Assembly: GCA_030668545.1 (NCBI GenBank)
Contig: DAOUTT010000015.1
Span: 1-15,212, forward strand
DNA from: Anaerolineales bacterium
GTDB taxonomy: Bacteria > Chloroflexota > Anaerolineae > Anaerolineales > E44-bin32
DNA length: 15,212 bases
Direction: 5' to 3'
Shown here: positions 1-6,891 of the stretch, in pieces
Position numbering within the stretch: position 1 is the first letter of the stretch
Layout: each line of letters begins with the position of its first letter
Program-made: the position numbers and the translations under genes
Notes under the pieces: generated by a model
What the model saw: the letters and a program-made list of their open reading frames with translations, nothing else
Databases searched by the model: none
What the model was told of the DNA's origin: nothing

Positions 1-126
1 AAGGCGGTCTTCTCCGACGATCTCTTCCTGACCTTCGAATTCATCCAAGGTGCGCGGCCGCATGCGTGCGGCGAGCGGGGCTTCACGGGAAATGCGATCC
101 TTCATCGCGTGGTCAAAAAGGTCCAT
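1..126 (-). CDS. rarA: RarA/MgsA replication-associated recombination AAA+ ATPase, N-terminal fragment
   Basis: Only the first 42 codons are in the window; the gene continues past the left edge. The reverse strand reads MDLFDHAMKDRISR, then an APLAARMRPRTLDEF stretch and GQEEIVGEDRL. This is the conserved opening of the RarA/MgsA (WRIP1) family, where APLAxRMRPxxLDEFxGQ precedes the Walker A region, itself outside the window. Family members are AAA+ ATPases that act at stalled replication forks together with SSB and RecA. The ATG at 126 is preferred because it lies 6 nt after a TGG-TACAAT extended -10, which implies leaderless translation, and because the family usually starts with MDLF or similar. 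The gene is divergent from maf. Identity is firm for so short a piece; nothing can be said about the rest of the protein. Confidence 0.85.
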   Translation of the reverse strand, partial: MDLFDHAMKDRISREAPLAARMRPRTLDEFEGQEEIVGEDRL

Positions 127-132
127 TCGGCC

Positions 133-141
133 ATTGTACCA
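133..141 (-). promoter_or_regulatory. Extended -10 promoter of rarA (TGG-TACAAT)
   Basis: On the minus strand TGG TACAAT (141 to 133) is followed by GGCCGA and then the rarA ATG. A transcription start 6-8 nt after the -10 would fall on or beside the start codon. I see no good -35 at 16-18 nt, which fits an extended -10 promoter. Confidence 0.5.
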
Positions 142-203
142 TCGGCCGGTGCGGAGCTGAGAACCCCGATATGTTGAGGTGGATTTTTGGTATCTGCCGG
201 GTA

Positions 204-212
204 TGTTAGAAT
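204..212 (+). promoter_or_regulatory. Candidate extended -10 promoter for the maf operon (TGT-TAGAAT)
   Basis: TGT TAGAAT has the same TGn + TAnAAT form as other promoters in this window. The -35 position (about 184-189, TTTTTG) is weak. It would give a leader of roughly 130 nt before maf. It is the best candidate in the rarA-maf gap, but its distance to maf makes it less certain than the boxes adjacent to start codons. Confidence 0.4.
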
Positions 213-348
213 CCGCGGATTACCGGACTAGCCCTGCTCGTTCTGGATGCACAGATGTGTTGAAATGAAAAAGACTGGCATTGTCACCTCCAGCCAGGAC
301 GACTAAAGAAGTGTTTAAGGACTGCAAAAGGTATTGGATCCGAAAACT

Positions 349-1014
349 ATGACTTGTATGTTGCTCTTGGCCTCTGCTTCACCTCGCCGCCGTGAGCTAA
401 TGGAATTGACCGGCTGGGATGTGGAGATTTGCCCGGTTCCGGTTGACGAGATGGTTCAGATCGATGAGCGGGCGGAGGCGCTGGCGATCCGACTTGCGCG
501 AACGAAAGCTCGGGCAGCCGCAGTCGAGTGTCCTGCCTGCGAGCTCGTCCTCGCCGCTGATACTGTCGTGGTAGACGGCGGCACGATTTTAGGCAAACCG
601 GTGGATGCAGTTGATGCTGAACGGATGCTTCTTTTGCTCCGGGATCGTGAGCATGAGGTCATCACTGCGCTGGTATTTCTCCAACCAGCCAGCGGAGAAG
701 AAATTGTTCAGACGTGCAAAACTGTCGTTCCTATGCGGGCATATGACAGGAAAGCGCTTCAGGCCTACATCGCCGGCGGTTCACCGCTTGACAAAGCCGG
801 CGCATATGGGATACAGGACCGCGAATTCAACCCAGTGGAACTGAGCCAGATGCGGGGATGTTTCGCGAATGTGATGGGGCTCCCTTTGTGCCACCTGCAG
901 CGTGCTTTGGGACGCTTGGGGCACGATCTGACGGTCGATCTCCCTACTCGCTGTATTGCCTTTACGGGGTATGATTGTAGCGTCTACCAGGAGATCCTGA
1001 GAGGTAAATTGTGA
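349..1014 (+). CDS. maf: Maf family nucleoside triphosphate pyrophosphatase
   Basis: Maf/YhdE-type proteins hydrolyse dTTP, UTP or modified NTPs to the monophosphate and pyrophosphate, as house-cleaning enzymes in the cytoplasm. From the ATG at 349 (221 aa) the family motifs are in order: SASPRRRELM (residues 9-18), the catalytic AADT around Asp71, GKP (82-84) and DKAGAYGIQ (148-156). A FANVMGLPL segment then closes the normal domain. The ATG at 349 places LLLASASPRR as in Bacillus Maf; a TTG at 334 just after AAAAGG would add 5 residues and an ATG at 358 would remove 3. Most Maf proteins are about 190-200 aa; this one has about 35 extra C-terminal residues with two cysteines (202 and 210). 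It is the first gene of an operon and its stop overlaps the next start (GTGA). Confidence 0.9.
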   Translation: MTCMLLLASASPRRRELMELTGWDVEICPVPVDEMVQIDERAEALAIRLARTKARAAAVECPACELVLAADTVVVDGGTILGKPVDAVDAERMLLLLRDREHEVITALVFLQPASGEEIVQTCKTVVPMRAYDRKALQAYIAGGSPLDKAGAYGIQDREFNPVELSQMRGCFANVMGLPLCHLQRALGRLGHDLTVDLPTRCIAFTGYDCSVYQEILRGKL

Positions 1015-3287
1015 GACGAATCCCGATCCTGCTTCTAATTTTAGCGATGCTCATCAGCAGTTGTGGACTCTTTAGCCCCACTGACCCGGGGTCGAACGGG
1101 ACACCTACGCTCCCAGATCCTATACAGACGACTGAGTCCGCGCCGGATCCAGATGCAGCCGCGCAGCACTTCTTGGATACTTGGAAAGCGGGCGATTATG
1201 CGAGGATGTACGCGCTCCTCAGTCCCCTTACGCAGGATGGGTTGAGCGAGGAGGACTTCACAAATCGTATTCAAGAGATCATGCGGGGTGGGGCGTTTGT
1301 GGACGTCGATTTTCAAATCGTATCCGCTCTAGTGCACAGCCCACAGCACGCTGAGGTGCGGTATCACATCGTTCTCACAAGCGCGGCTGTAGGCGAGATC
1401 AGCCGTGAGACGCGTATGGACTTAACGCGCTCAGCTGGTGAGGACTGGCGGGTAGCCTGGACCGACGCTATGATTTTGCCCGAACTCGAGGGGGGCAACG
1501 GTTTGAGTCTCACCGCTATCACGCCTACGCGCGCGAATATCTATGACAAGAACAACCAGGCGTTCGCTGCACAGGCGGGCGCGGGGCAGGATAACGGCGC
1601 CGCATTGTGGATCGTCCCGAATGAGATCGGTGATGAGGACGCCGAGGAGACCATGCTCTCAACTCTGAGGCGCCTTTTTGTGTTGGCGACCGTAGATCCG
1701 ATCCTCGAGCGCTACGATGCCAACCGCGACACAGATTGGTTCACCCCACTAGGTGTTGCCCCTTATGAGGATTACAACACCGTCGGCGGTCTGCTTGCAG
1801 ATGTGGGCGGCGTTCGCGCGCGCACGTATAGCACTCGCTACTATTACGGCGGTGGTCTCACGCCATTTGCAGGGGGAGCATCGCCACATGCTGTGGGTTT
1901 TGTGAGTCAGATTCAGGAGGCCGAATACGAAGACCGCTTGGCGCTGGGTTATCAGGGTGATGAGTTCGTCGGCCGGATCGGTATCGAGGCGGCGTTTGAA
2001 GATGAGCTACGCGGTGTGCCGGGGGGGACGCTCTACCTGGTCGATCCGAATGGTCAGGTGATGCAAGTGTTGGCTTCCCGCGATCCCGGTTTGCCCTATG
2101 CAGTGTATACGACGCTCGACCGTGATCTGCAAGAAATCGCGCAGCGGTCGATTGAAGGTTTCGAGGGCGCTGTCGTCGTTTTGGAACGCGACACCGGTGC
2201 GGTGCTTGCCATGGCCTCCTCGCCTGCGTTCGACCCCAACCTTTTCGATGCCCAGAACCCTAATGGAGCGAATGGCGGTTACCAGATGTTGAACACTGCC
2301 AATCAGCCCTATATCAACCGCGCCACACAGGGACTCTACGTCCCAGGATCAGTATTCAAGGTCATTACGATGGCCGCTGCGCTGGAGACGGAGTATTACG
2401 AACCCGACACAATCTACAACTGCGGCCTGGAATTTCATGAGCTGCCGGGATGGATTGGCTACGATTGGCGCGTCGAGAAAGAGCTACCTGCTGCGGGTGA
2501 GTTGACCCTCCAGGGGGGCCTGGAGAAGTCTTGTAACCCCTGGTTCTATCACATCGGTCTGGATCTCTATGTCAAAGGTCTCCCCAGCGCAATTCCGGAT
2601 ATGGCTGCAGCATTTGGATTGGGAGAGCTGACCGGTATCGAGATCGGGGAGGATGCGGGGCAAGTTCCGAGCCCGGAGAACAGCGCCGAAACACTCGGAG
2701 AGGAGTGGGAGGCGCGGCATCCAGTGCAGCTGGCGATCGGTCAGAGTGCTCTTCTGGTGACGCCTCTCCAGGTCGCTAATTACGCTGCCGCGATAGGGAA
2801 TGGGGGAACACTTTATCGTCCGCAGCTGGTGTTGGCGATAGAGAATGCCGAGGGCGACGTGCTGCACGAGTTCGTGCCGGATCCAACATCGCAGCTTCCG
2901 GTGAGCCCGGAGAATATTGCGGCGATCCAGGAGGCGATGGTAAACGTTGTCGAGAAGTCCGGGGCAACCGCTTACCGTAAGTTCCTTGGCCTAAACCTCA
3001 ATGTCGCCGGGAAGACGGGCACTGCATCTACGGATGGCACGGGTGATCCGCATGCCTGGTTCACTGGTTATACCTACGAGGAGAGAGAGGACAAACCCGA
3101 TATCGCCATAGCGGTTATCTTGGAAAATCAGGGTGAGGGCTCGGATTGGGCTGCACCAGTCTTTCGGCGAATCGTCGAGACATATTTCAAGGGTCGACCG
3201 CTTACGCTCTATCCCTGGGAGTCTCGTATCTGGGTTGAGAGGACTCCGGAGCCGGACGAAGAAGCCGAGGAAACTCCGGCCCCATGA
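1011..3287 (+). CDS. Class B penicillin-binding protein (lipoprotein transpeptidase with MecA_N-like domain)
   Basis: This D,D-transpeptidase should cross-link peptidoglycan outside the cytoplasmic membrane. It starts at GTG 1011, overlapping the maf stop; GAGGT at 1001-1005 is a suitable ribosome site. The N-terminus is a lipoprotein signal with lipobox ISSC (Cys18), instead of the uncleaved signal anchor more usual in class B PBPs. Residues about 45-155 resemble the NTF2-like MecA_N domain (AAQHFLDTWKAGDYARMY). A PBP dimer domain begins near 172 (TPTRANIYDKNNQAFA). The transpeptidase domain (about 365-725) has all three catalytic motifs: SVFK at 447-450, SCN at 507-509 and KTGT at 668-671. 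There is no glycosyltransferase domain. The C-terminal 15 residues are rich in Glu and Pro. The protein is complete at 758 aa and its stop overlaps rsgA (ATGA). Whether it serves elongation, division or a dispensable role cannot be told. Confidence 0.92.
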   Translation: MRRIPILLLILAMLISSCGLFSPTDPGSNGTPTLPDPIQTTESAPDPDAAAQHFLDTWKAGDYARMYALLSPLTQDGLSEEDFTNRIQEIMRGGAFVDVDFQIVSALVHSPQHAEVRYHIVLTSAAVGEISRETRMDLTRSAGEDWRVAWTDAMILPELEGGNGLSLTAITPTRANIYDKNNQAFAAQAGAGQDNGAALWIVPNEIGDEDAEETMLSTLRRLFVLATVDPILERYDANRDTDWFTPLGVAPYEDYNTVGGLLADVGGVRARTYSTRYYYGGGLTPFAGGASPHAVGFVSQIQEAEYEDRLALGYQGDEFVGRIGIEAAFEDELRGVPGGTLYLVDPNGQVMQVLASRDPGLPYAVYTTLDRDLQEIAQRSIEGFEGAVVVLERDTGAVLAMASSPAFDPNLFDAQNPNGANGGYQMLNTANQPYINRATQGLYVPGSVFKVITMAAALETEYYEPDTIYNCGLEFHELPGWIGYDWRVEKELPAAGELTLQGGLEKSCNPWFYHIGLDLYVKGLPSAIPDMAAAFGLGELTGIEIGEDAGQVPSPENSAETLGEEWEARHPVQLAIGQSALLVTPLQVANYAAAIGNGGTLYRPQLVLAIENAEGDVLHEFVPDPTSQLPVSPENIAAIQEAMVNVVEKSGATAYRKFLGLNLNVAGKTGTASTDGTGDPHAWFTGYTYEEREDKPDIAIAVILENQGEGSDWAAPVFRRIVETYFKGRPLTLYPWESRIWVERTPEPDEEAEETPAP

Positions 3288-4204
3288 TAAATTCTGAAGC
3301 CGATCTTCTCCCCGGGCTGATTGTTAAAGCCCAATCCGGAATTTTCGACGTTGAAACCGAGCAGGGGATCATACCTTCGAAATTGCGCGGCAGGCTCATG
3401 AAGGAACGGATGGAGAGCGATGCCGCTGCGCTCGGCGATCGTGTTTTGATAAGCAAGCAGCCGGAGGGCTTGGCGACGATCGAAGTCGTAGAGGAGCGTG
3501 TGCGTGTGCTCTCCCGCAAGTCGCCGGGCCGCTCAGAAATCGAACAAGTTCTGGTTGCGAATCCGGATCAAGCTGTCTTCGTCTTCGCGTGCGCCGATCC
3601 TGAACCTAATTTCCGAATGCTGGATCGCTTGCTCGTCGTTGCCGAACGAGAAGAAATTCCGGCTTTGATCTGCGCTAATAAGATCGACCTGGTTGTTCCG
3701 CGCACTGCCAAGCAAGCCTTCGGTATTTATCCGAAGCTCGGTTACCCGGTCCTTTACACCTCGGCTCAGACCGGGAAGGGCGTTCGCGCCGTTCACAAGG
3801 CGCTGCAGGGAAAGATCTCAGTTCTAGCGGGTCCTTCGGGCGTAGGAAAGACAAGCCTGCTTAATAAAATCCAACCCGGATTAGGATTGCACACGAGCGA
3901 GATAAGTCAAGCCACAGGGAGAGGACGGCACACGACGGTCGTCCCGGAGCTCTTGAAGCTTGAGGGGGGGGGCTATGTGGCAGATACCCCTGGTCTGAAG
4001 GCTTTTGCCCTCTGGGACATCGAGCCGGAAGAGCTCGACGCCTATTTCCCAGAGATCCGAACGCTGGTAGCTGGGTGCGAGTTCAGCGATTGCACCCATA
4101 CCCATGAACCAGGCTGCGCCGTGAGTGTTGCTCTTGAGAATGGAGAGATCGATCCGGAACGCTACGATTCCTACTTGCGTATGCGCTCTGGAGCCCTTGA
4201 GTAG
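3284..4204 (+). CDS. rsgA: RsgA small ribosomal subunit biogenesis GTPase
   Basis: RsgA is a circularly permuted GTPase that checks late maturation of the 30S subunit in the cytoplasm. The 306 residues show the expected order: an OB-fold (about 10-75), then G4 NKID (132-135), G5 YTSA (158-161), G1 GPSGVGKTS (183-191), a switch GRGRHTT (212-218) and G3 DTPG (234-237). Last is the zinc knuckle C265-x4-C270-x-H272-x5-C278. G4 preceding G1 is diagnostic of the permuted family. The ATG at 3284 overlaps the stop of the PBP gene (ATGA), pointing to translational coupling. In Firmicutes rsgA often lies beside the PP2C phosphatase and PASTA kinase genes; here it lies beside a PBP gene, with a PP2C gene about 6 kb away. 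Confidence 0.95.
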   Translation: MINSEADLLPGLIVKAQSGIFDVETEQGIIPSKLRGRLMKERMESDAAALGDRVLISKQPEGLATIEVVEERVRVLSRKSPGRSEIEQVLVANPDQAVFVFACADPEPNFRMLDRLLVVAEREEIPALICANKIDLVVPRTAKQAFGIYPKLGYPVLYTSAQTGKGVRAVHKALQGKISVLAGPSGVGKTSLLNKIQPGLGLHTSEISQATGRGRHTTVVPELLKLEGGGYVADTPGLKAFALWDIEPEELDAYFPEIRTLVAGCEFSDCTHTHEPGCAVSVALENGEIDPERYDSYLRMRSGALE

Positions 4205-4221
4205 ATAGTACCCCGGTCCTG

Positions 4222-5250
4222 TTGCACCAAACGAGAGAAGTATCTAAGCTTGTAGATGGTTCGTATAGCCAAGAAAGGGGCTCCTCCATCAGGATACGCC
4301 GCGTCCTGCCCTATTGCATTGTTTTAATACTACTGCTTGGCATTGGGCTACCAGTTATGGCCCAGAGTTTGTCTGGTCGCTATTACTCTGAGACCGGGCA
4401 TACAATCGATGCCGAGTTCGTCGAGTATTTCGACAACCATGGCGGTCTGGGCATTCTCGGCTTCCCCATCACAGATGCTTTTGTGGATTACTGGACTGGA
4501 TTGGTGATCCAATATACACAGAACGGCCGGATGGAACTTTTCCCAGATCCAACCTCAGATGACATGCAGGTTCGCCTGAAGGAATTGGGAATTTTGTTTG
4601 TTGGCGACCGGGCATTGGATGTTGCTGATCCGCTCTCCATCAGGTCTAGCGCCGATTGTGAGTTCTACTCGCTTACGGGCCACAGTATCTGCTTCATGTT
4701 CCTGGATTTCTACCATGAGCATGGTGGACCAGAGCTATTTGGTTACCCTGTATCAGAATTCACCATTGAAAACGATCGCCTTGTTCAATACTTCCAGGGA
4801 TTCCGGTTGGATTGGTATCCGGAAAATCCACCAGGGCAGCAAGTCCTGGTGGCACCTCTCGGACGGGTCCACTTTGAAGTGATGGATTACAACTACGATC
4901 TCCTGCGGCCAAAAGCTCCCAGCAATGCCATGATGTATGAAGTAGTTGAACTCCAACCACATGCTTCTGTGGCAAAACCCATCACCGGAAGTTCGGATAC
5001 GCAGCTGGTGTATGTCGTCGTCCGTGATCAGAATCTCCTGCCGGTCTCATCTGCGGCGGTGACCCTTGTTGCGAATTTCCCTGATGAAGCGCGCACGCTC
5101 GTTTTCCCGCCTACCGACGATGCTGGTATCACCCAACTGGAAATTGAATTTGAGGGGCAGACGCCAGGTTCGCAGGTAGATTTGGATATCTATGTTTCAT
5201 CGGGAACCGTTCTCACAAGGACGAGCGACTCCTTCCGTATCTGGTGGTAA
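4222..5250 (+). CDS. Secreted protein with two LGFP-like repeats and a C-terminal Ig-like domain
   Basis: I cannot name a function. Numbering from TTG 4222 (342 aa), a Sec signal peptide covers about 23-47 (IRIRRVLPYC, a hydrophobic core, then MAQS). Two tandem copies of a roughly 65-70 residue repeat follow at about 54-125 and 148-215. Each has (S/C)ExTGH- or SLTGH-like openings, an aromatic F-x-x-Y/F-x-x-HGG segment, L/FG(F/Y)P, and an (I/V)QY(T/F)Q...P strand. This resembles LGFP-type repeats of cell-surface proteins. Residues about 240-340 look like a bacterial Ig-like beta sandwich ending IWW. TTG 4222 is the only canonical in-frame start but has no ribosome site and leaves a long pre-signal tail. 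AAGAAAGGGG at 4271-4280, 7 nt before ATC 4288, suggests a start there instead. It is the last gene of the maf operon, followed directly by a terminator. Confidence 0.75.
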   Translation: MHQTREVSKLVDGSYSQERGSSIRIRRVLPYCIVLILLLGIGLPVMAQSLSGRYYSETGHTIDAEFVEYFDNHGGLGILGFPITDAFVDYWTGLVIQYTQNGRMELFPDPTSDDMQVRLKELGILFVGDRALDVADPLSIRSSADCEFYSLTGHSICFMFLDFYHEHGGPELFGYPVSEFTIENDRLVQYFQGFRLDWYPENPPGQQVLVAPLGRVHFEVMDYNYDLLRPKAPSNAMMYEVVELQPHASVAKPITGSSDTQLVYVVVRDQNLLPVSSAAVTLVANFPDEARTLVFPPTDDAGITQLEIEFEGQTPGSQVDLDIYVSSGTVLTRTSDSFRIWW

Positions 5251-5271
5251 TTGCCAAACGAATAAATCAGG

Positions 5272-5296
5272 CGCCCACAACCGTGGGCGTTTTTTT
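5272..5296 (+). terminator. Rho-independent terminator of the maf-PBP-rsgA-secreted protein operon
   Basis: A perfect 7-bp GC-rich stem, CGCCCAC (5272-5278) with GTGGGCG (5283-5289), and an AACC loop is followed directly by seven T. It starts 22 nt after the stop codon at 5250. Confidence 0.92.
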
Positions 5297-5350
5297 ATCC
5301 CATGGGGAGATCGGGATTTGTTAGGTGGTGGCGGGTTGACAAATGGGTTT

Positions 5351-5450
5351 CCCAACGCAGGTGATAGATCGTTGATAGGGGCGAGCCGGTGGCTCACCCT
5401 TACAGGTCTTGAAGGCGGATAGAGAGCGAGCCGACACATGGGGCGGGCAC
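5351..5450 (+). repeat. Degenerate copy A of a palindromic MITE-like repeat
   Basis: By eye it aligns along nearly its whole length with 13846-13947. Shared segments include TAGGGGCGAGCC, CTTGAAG, AGCCGACAC or GGCCGACAC and the left-flanking GGTGATxGATxGTTG. Its first hairpin, GGGCGAGCC with GGCTCACCC, carries one mismatch. The second hairpin and the right terminal repeat are eroded, so this is the older or damaged copy. Confidence 0.7.
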
Positions 5451-5525
5451 AATCGCACTCAGGGTTTGTAGGGTTGAATCCATGTGTGCACCCGAATTTT
5501 AGATCACCTTGAGATGTGTGTGTTA

Positions 5526-5558
5526 AACCTCCCGCAGGTTCGAAACCTGCGGGAGGTT
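5526..5558. repeat. Perfect 15-bp inverted repeat (3-nt loop)
   Basis: AACCTCCCGCAGGTT (5526-5540) and AACCTGCGGGAGGTT (5544-5558) are exact reverse complements around CGA. No T run follows on either strand, so it is a poor intrinsic terminator. A dispersed palindromic element (REP- or MITE-like) is more likely; only one copy is in this window. Confidence 0.8.
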
Positions 5559-5685
5559 GTAAAAGGTGCTAATCCTGGAGAGGTTTAACTCCGGGAGGAG
5601 AAAGAAACCCAAATTCGCTTGGTTGCCCATGCAACGTGGATGAGGGTTAAAAAAACAGGATATTTAATTGCCGACAACGGAGAGG

Positions 5686-6819
5686 CTAGAGAGGTCTGAG
5701 GACGCGATCAACGCGAAGCTGCTTGAACCACAACGATGCGCCGCGCGGCATTGACTCGAGTGCTGCTTCCTGCCAGGCGCGGATGCCAAGGCCCTGAACT
5801 GTTTGCGGTCGATAACCGACAGCCCGCCAGGCGCCGACGTGTTGGGCGAGGTAGGGCGGAAGGAAAAGCAGCGAGGCTTCACTCTGAAGTTCTATGGAAG
5901 CGGTCTCAACCTCATCCATTAATGCGGGGATGGCTTCATCAATGGCTAGACCGGATACGAAGTAAAGTTCATCGATACGCGTGATCAGGTTCTCGACCTG
6001 CCAACCGGCGATGCCAGCAATCTCGTCTTTACGAATAATTAATAGGAATGCTTTCTCACCGAAAGCGGCCATGACATCCTGCCGCGTCATGCGTTTCTTG
6101 CCGTGGGTGACGTGGGTGATGAAGCGAGCGATGTCATCCGCGTCTTGTGGTCGACCGCGGCGGACGATAAGTTCGCCGGGTTTTACAACGGGGGGCTCGG
6201 GCAGCAATGGTTCTTCGGGTTTGGGCAGATCCCCCCATGCTTCTTGGACCTGATCCCAGGTATTTTCGAAAGAGCCATTATTGCGGATCATCGTCTTGGC
6301 AGCGCGAAGCTTGAGCGCCTGAGGCGATTGTGCCGCGATCCTCTGCCTCGCAGCCGCCTCTGGCATCTTGCGTTTATGCATCAAGCGTGCGATTTGCAGT
6401 TCCGCCGGCGCATCAACAACCCAAATCGTATCGCAGCCAGCTGCCAGATCTGATTCGAGAAGCTTGATCGCTTCGATGACAACGATGCTTTGCTTGGCCC
6501 GACGAATGAGAAGGTCGATCGCTTGTGCGACGAGGGGATGAACAATCACTTCCAACCGTTCCAGGGCCATCGGATCAGAGAAGGCAATCTTCGCTAATTT
6601 CTGGCGGTCGATCTGCCCCTCTTCATCGAGAGCCCATTCCCCGAAAGCTCGAAGAACAAGAGGATAACCGGGAGCGCCTTTTGCTATGGCGCGATGTGCG
6701 AGAGCGTCGGCGTCGATGCCGTAGCCGCCAAGGTGCTCGAGCATCTTGCGTACGACGCTCTTGCCCGTTGCGATATTTCCGGTCAGACCGATGACGTACT
6801 TACCAGGCCAACGACTCAC
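5686..6819 (-). CDS. coaE: Dephospho-CoA kinase fused to a C-terminal GNAT-like domain
   Basis: Residues 1-198 are dephospho-CoA kinase, the last step of CoA synthesis (phosphorylation of the ribose 3'-OH). They carry Walker A GLTGNIATGKS (11-21), the IDAD segment (35-38), VHPLV (93-97) and VIEAIKLLES (114-123), matching the family's acceptor and lid regions. A proline-rich linker (200-215) leads to a second domain (216-377). This opens LIVRRGRPQDADDIARFI, the start typical of GNAT acyltransferases, with strands around FLLIIRKDEIAGIAGW and LYFVSGLAI. A clear RxxGxG acetyl-CoA loop is not visible, so activity of this part is uncertain. CoaE alone is normally about 200 aa. GTG 6819 is chosen because GGAGG lies 8 nt upstream and M-S-R-W leads straight into the P-loop strand. 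A strong promoter lies directly upstream. Confidence 0.88.
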   Translation of the reverse strand: MSRWPGKYVIGLTGNIATGKSVVRKMLEHLGGYGIDADALAHRAIAKGAPGYPLVLRAFGEWALDEEGQIDRQKLAKIAFSDPMALERLEVIVHPLVAQAIDLLIRRAKQSIVVIEAIKLLESDLAAGCDTIWVVDAPAELQIARLMHKRKMPEAAARQRIAAQSPQALKLRAAKTMIRNNGSFENTWDQVQEAWGDLPKPEEPLLPEPPVVKPGELIVRRGRPQDADDIARFITHVTHGKKRMTRQDVMAAFGEKAFLLIIRKDEIAGIAGWQVENLITRIDELYFVSGLAIDEAIPALMDEVETASIELQSEASLLFLPPYLAQHVGAWRAVGYRPQTVQGLGIRAWQEAALESMPRGASLWFKQLRVDRVLRPL

Positions 6820-6851
6820 TAACCCGCCTCCAATACGTTCCCGTGAAATTG

Positions 6852-6880
6852 ATTTTAGTCTCTGGCAATGGGCTTGTCAA
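6852..6880 (-). promoter_or_regulatory. coaE: Near-consensus sigma70-type promoter of coaE
   Basis: On the minus strand TTGACA (6880-6875, perfect -35) is separated by exactly 17 nt from TAAAAT (6857-6852, five of six -10 bases). Initiation near 6845 gives a leader of about 26 nt containing the GGAGG ribosome site. The promoter begins 12 nt after the stop of the upstream gene, so coaE can be expressed independently of it. Confidence 0.8.
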
Positions 6881-6891
6881 AGAAGTCGATC

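Larger units (their letters stand above)
5297..5685. other. Intergenic region between convergent operons, no gene seen
   Basis: No reading frame with a credible start or recognisable protein is present. The stretch holds a decayed copy of a palindromic MITE-like element (5351-5450), a perfect 15-bp inverted repeat (5526-5558) and a weaker CCTGGAG/CTCCGGG hairpin near 5575-5597. No clear terminator for the leftward coaE gene is visible. The flanking genes converge on the region. Confidence 0.6.

Noticed and set aside
265..306. 13-codon reading frame (MKKTGIVTSSQDD) in the maf leader
   Set aside because: It has no ribosome site and no attenuator-like codon run or terminator, so it is probably chance.
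5336..5364. TTGACA at 5336-5341 as a promoter -35
   Set aside because: No -10 at 16-18 nt and no gene follows on the plus strand.
5621..5655. GTTGC-CCAT-GCAAC hairpin near a run of seven A as a coaE terminator
   Set aside because: For leftward transcription the A/T run would come before the hairpin, not after it.
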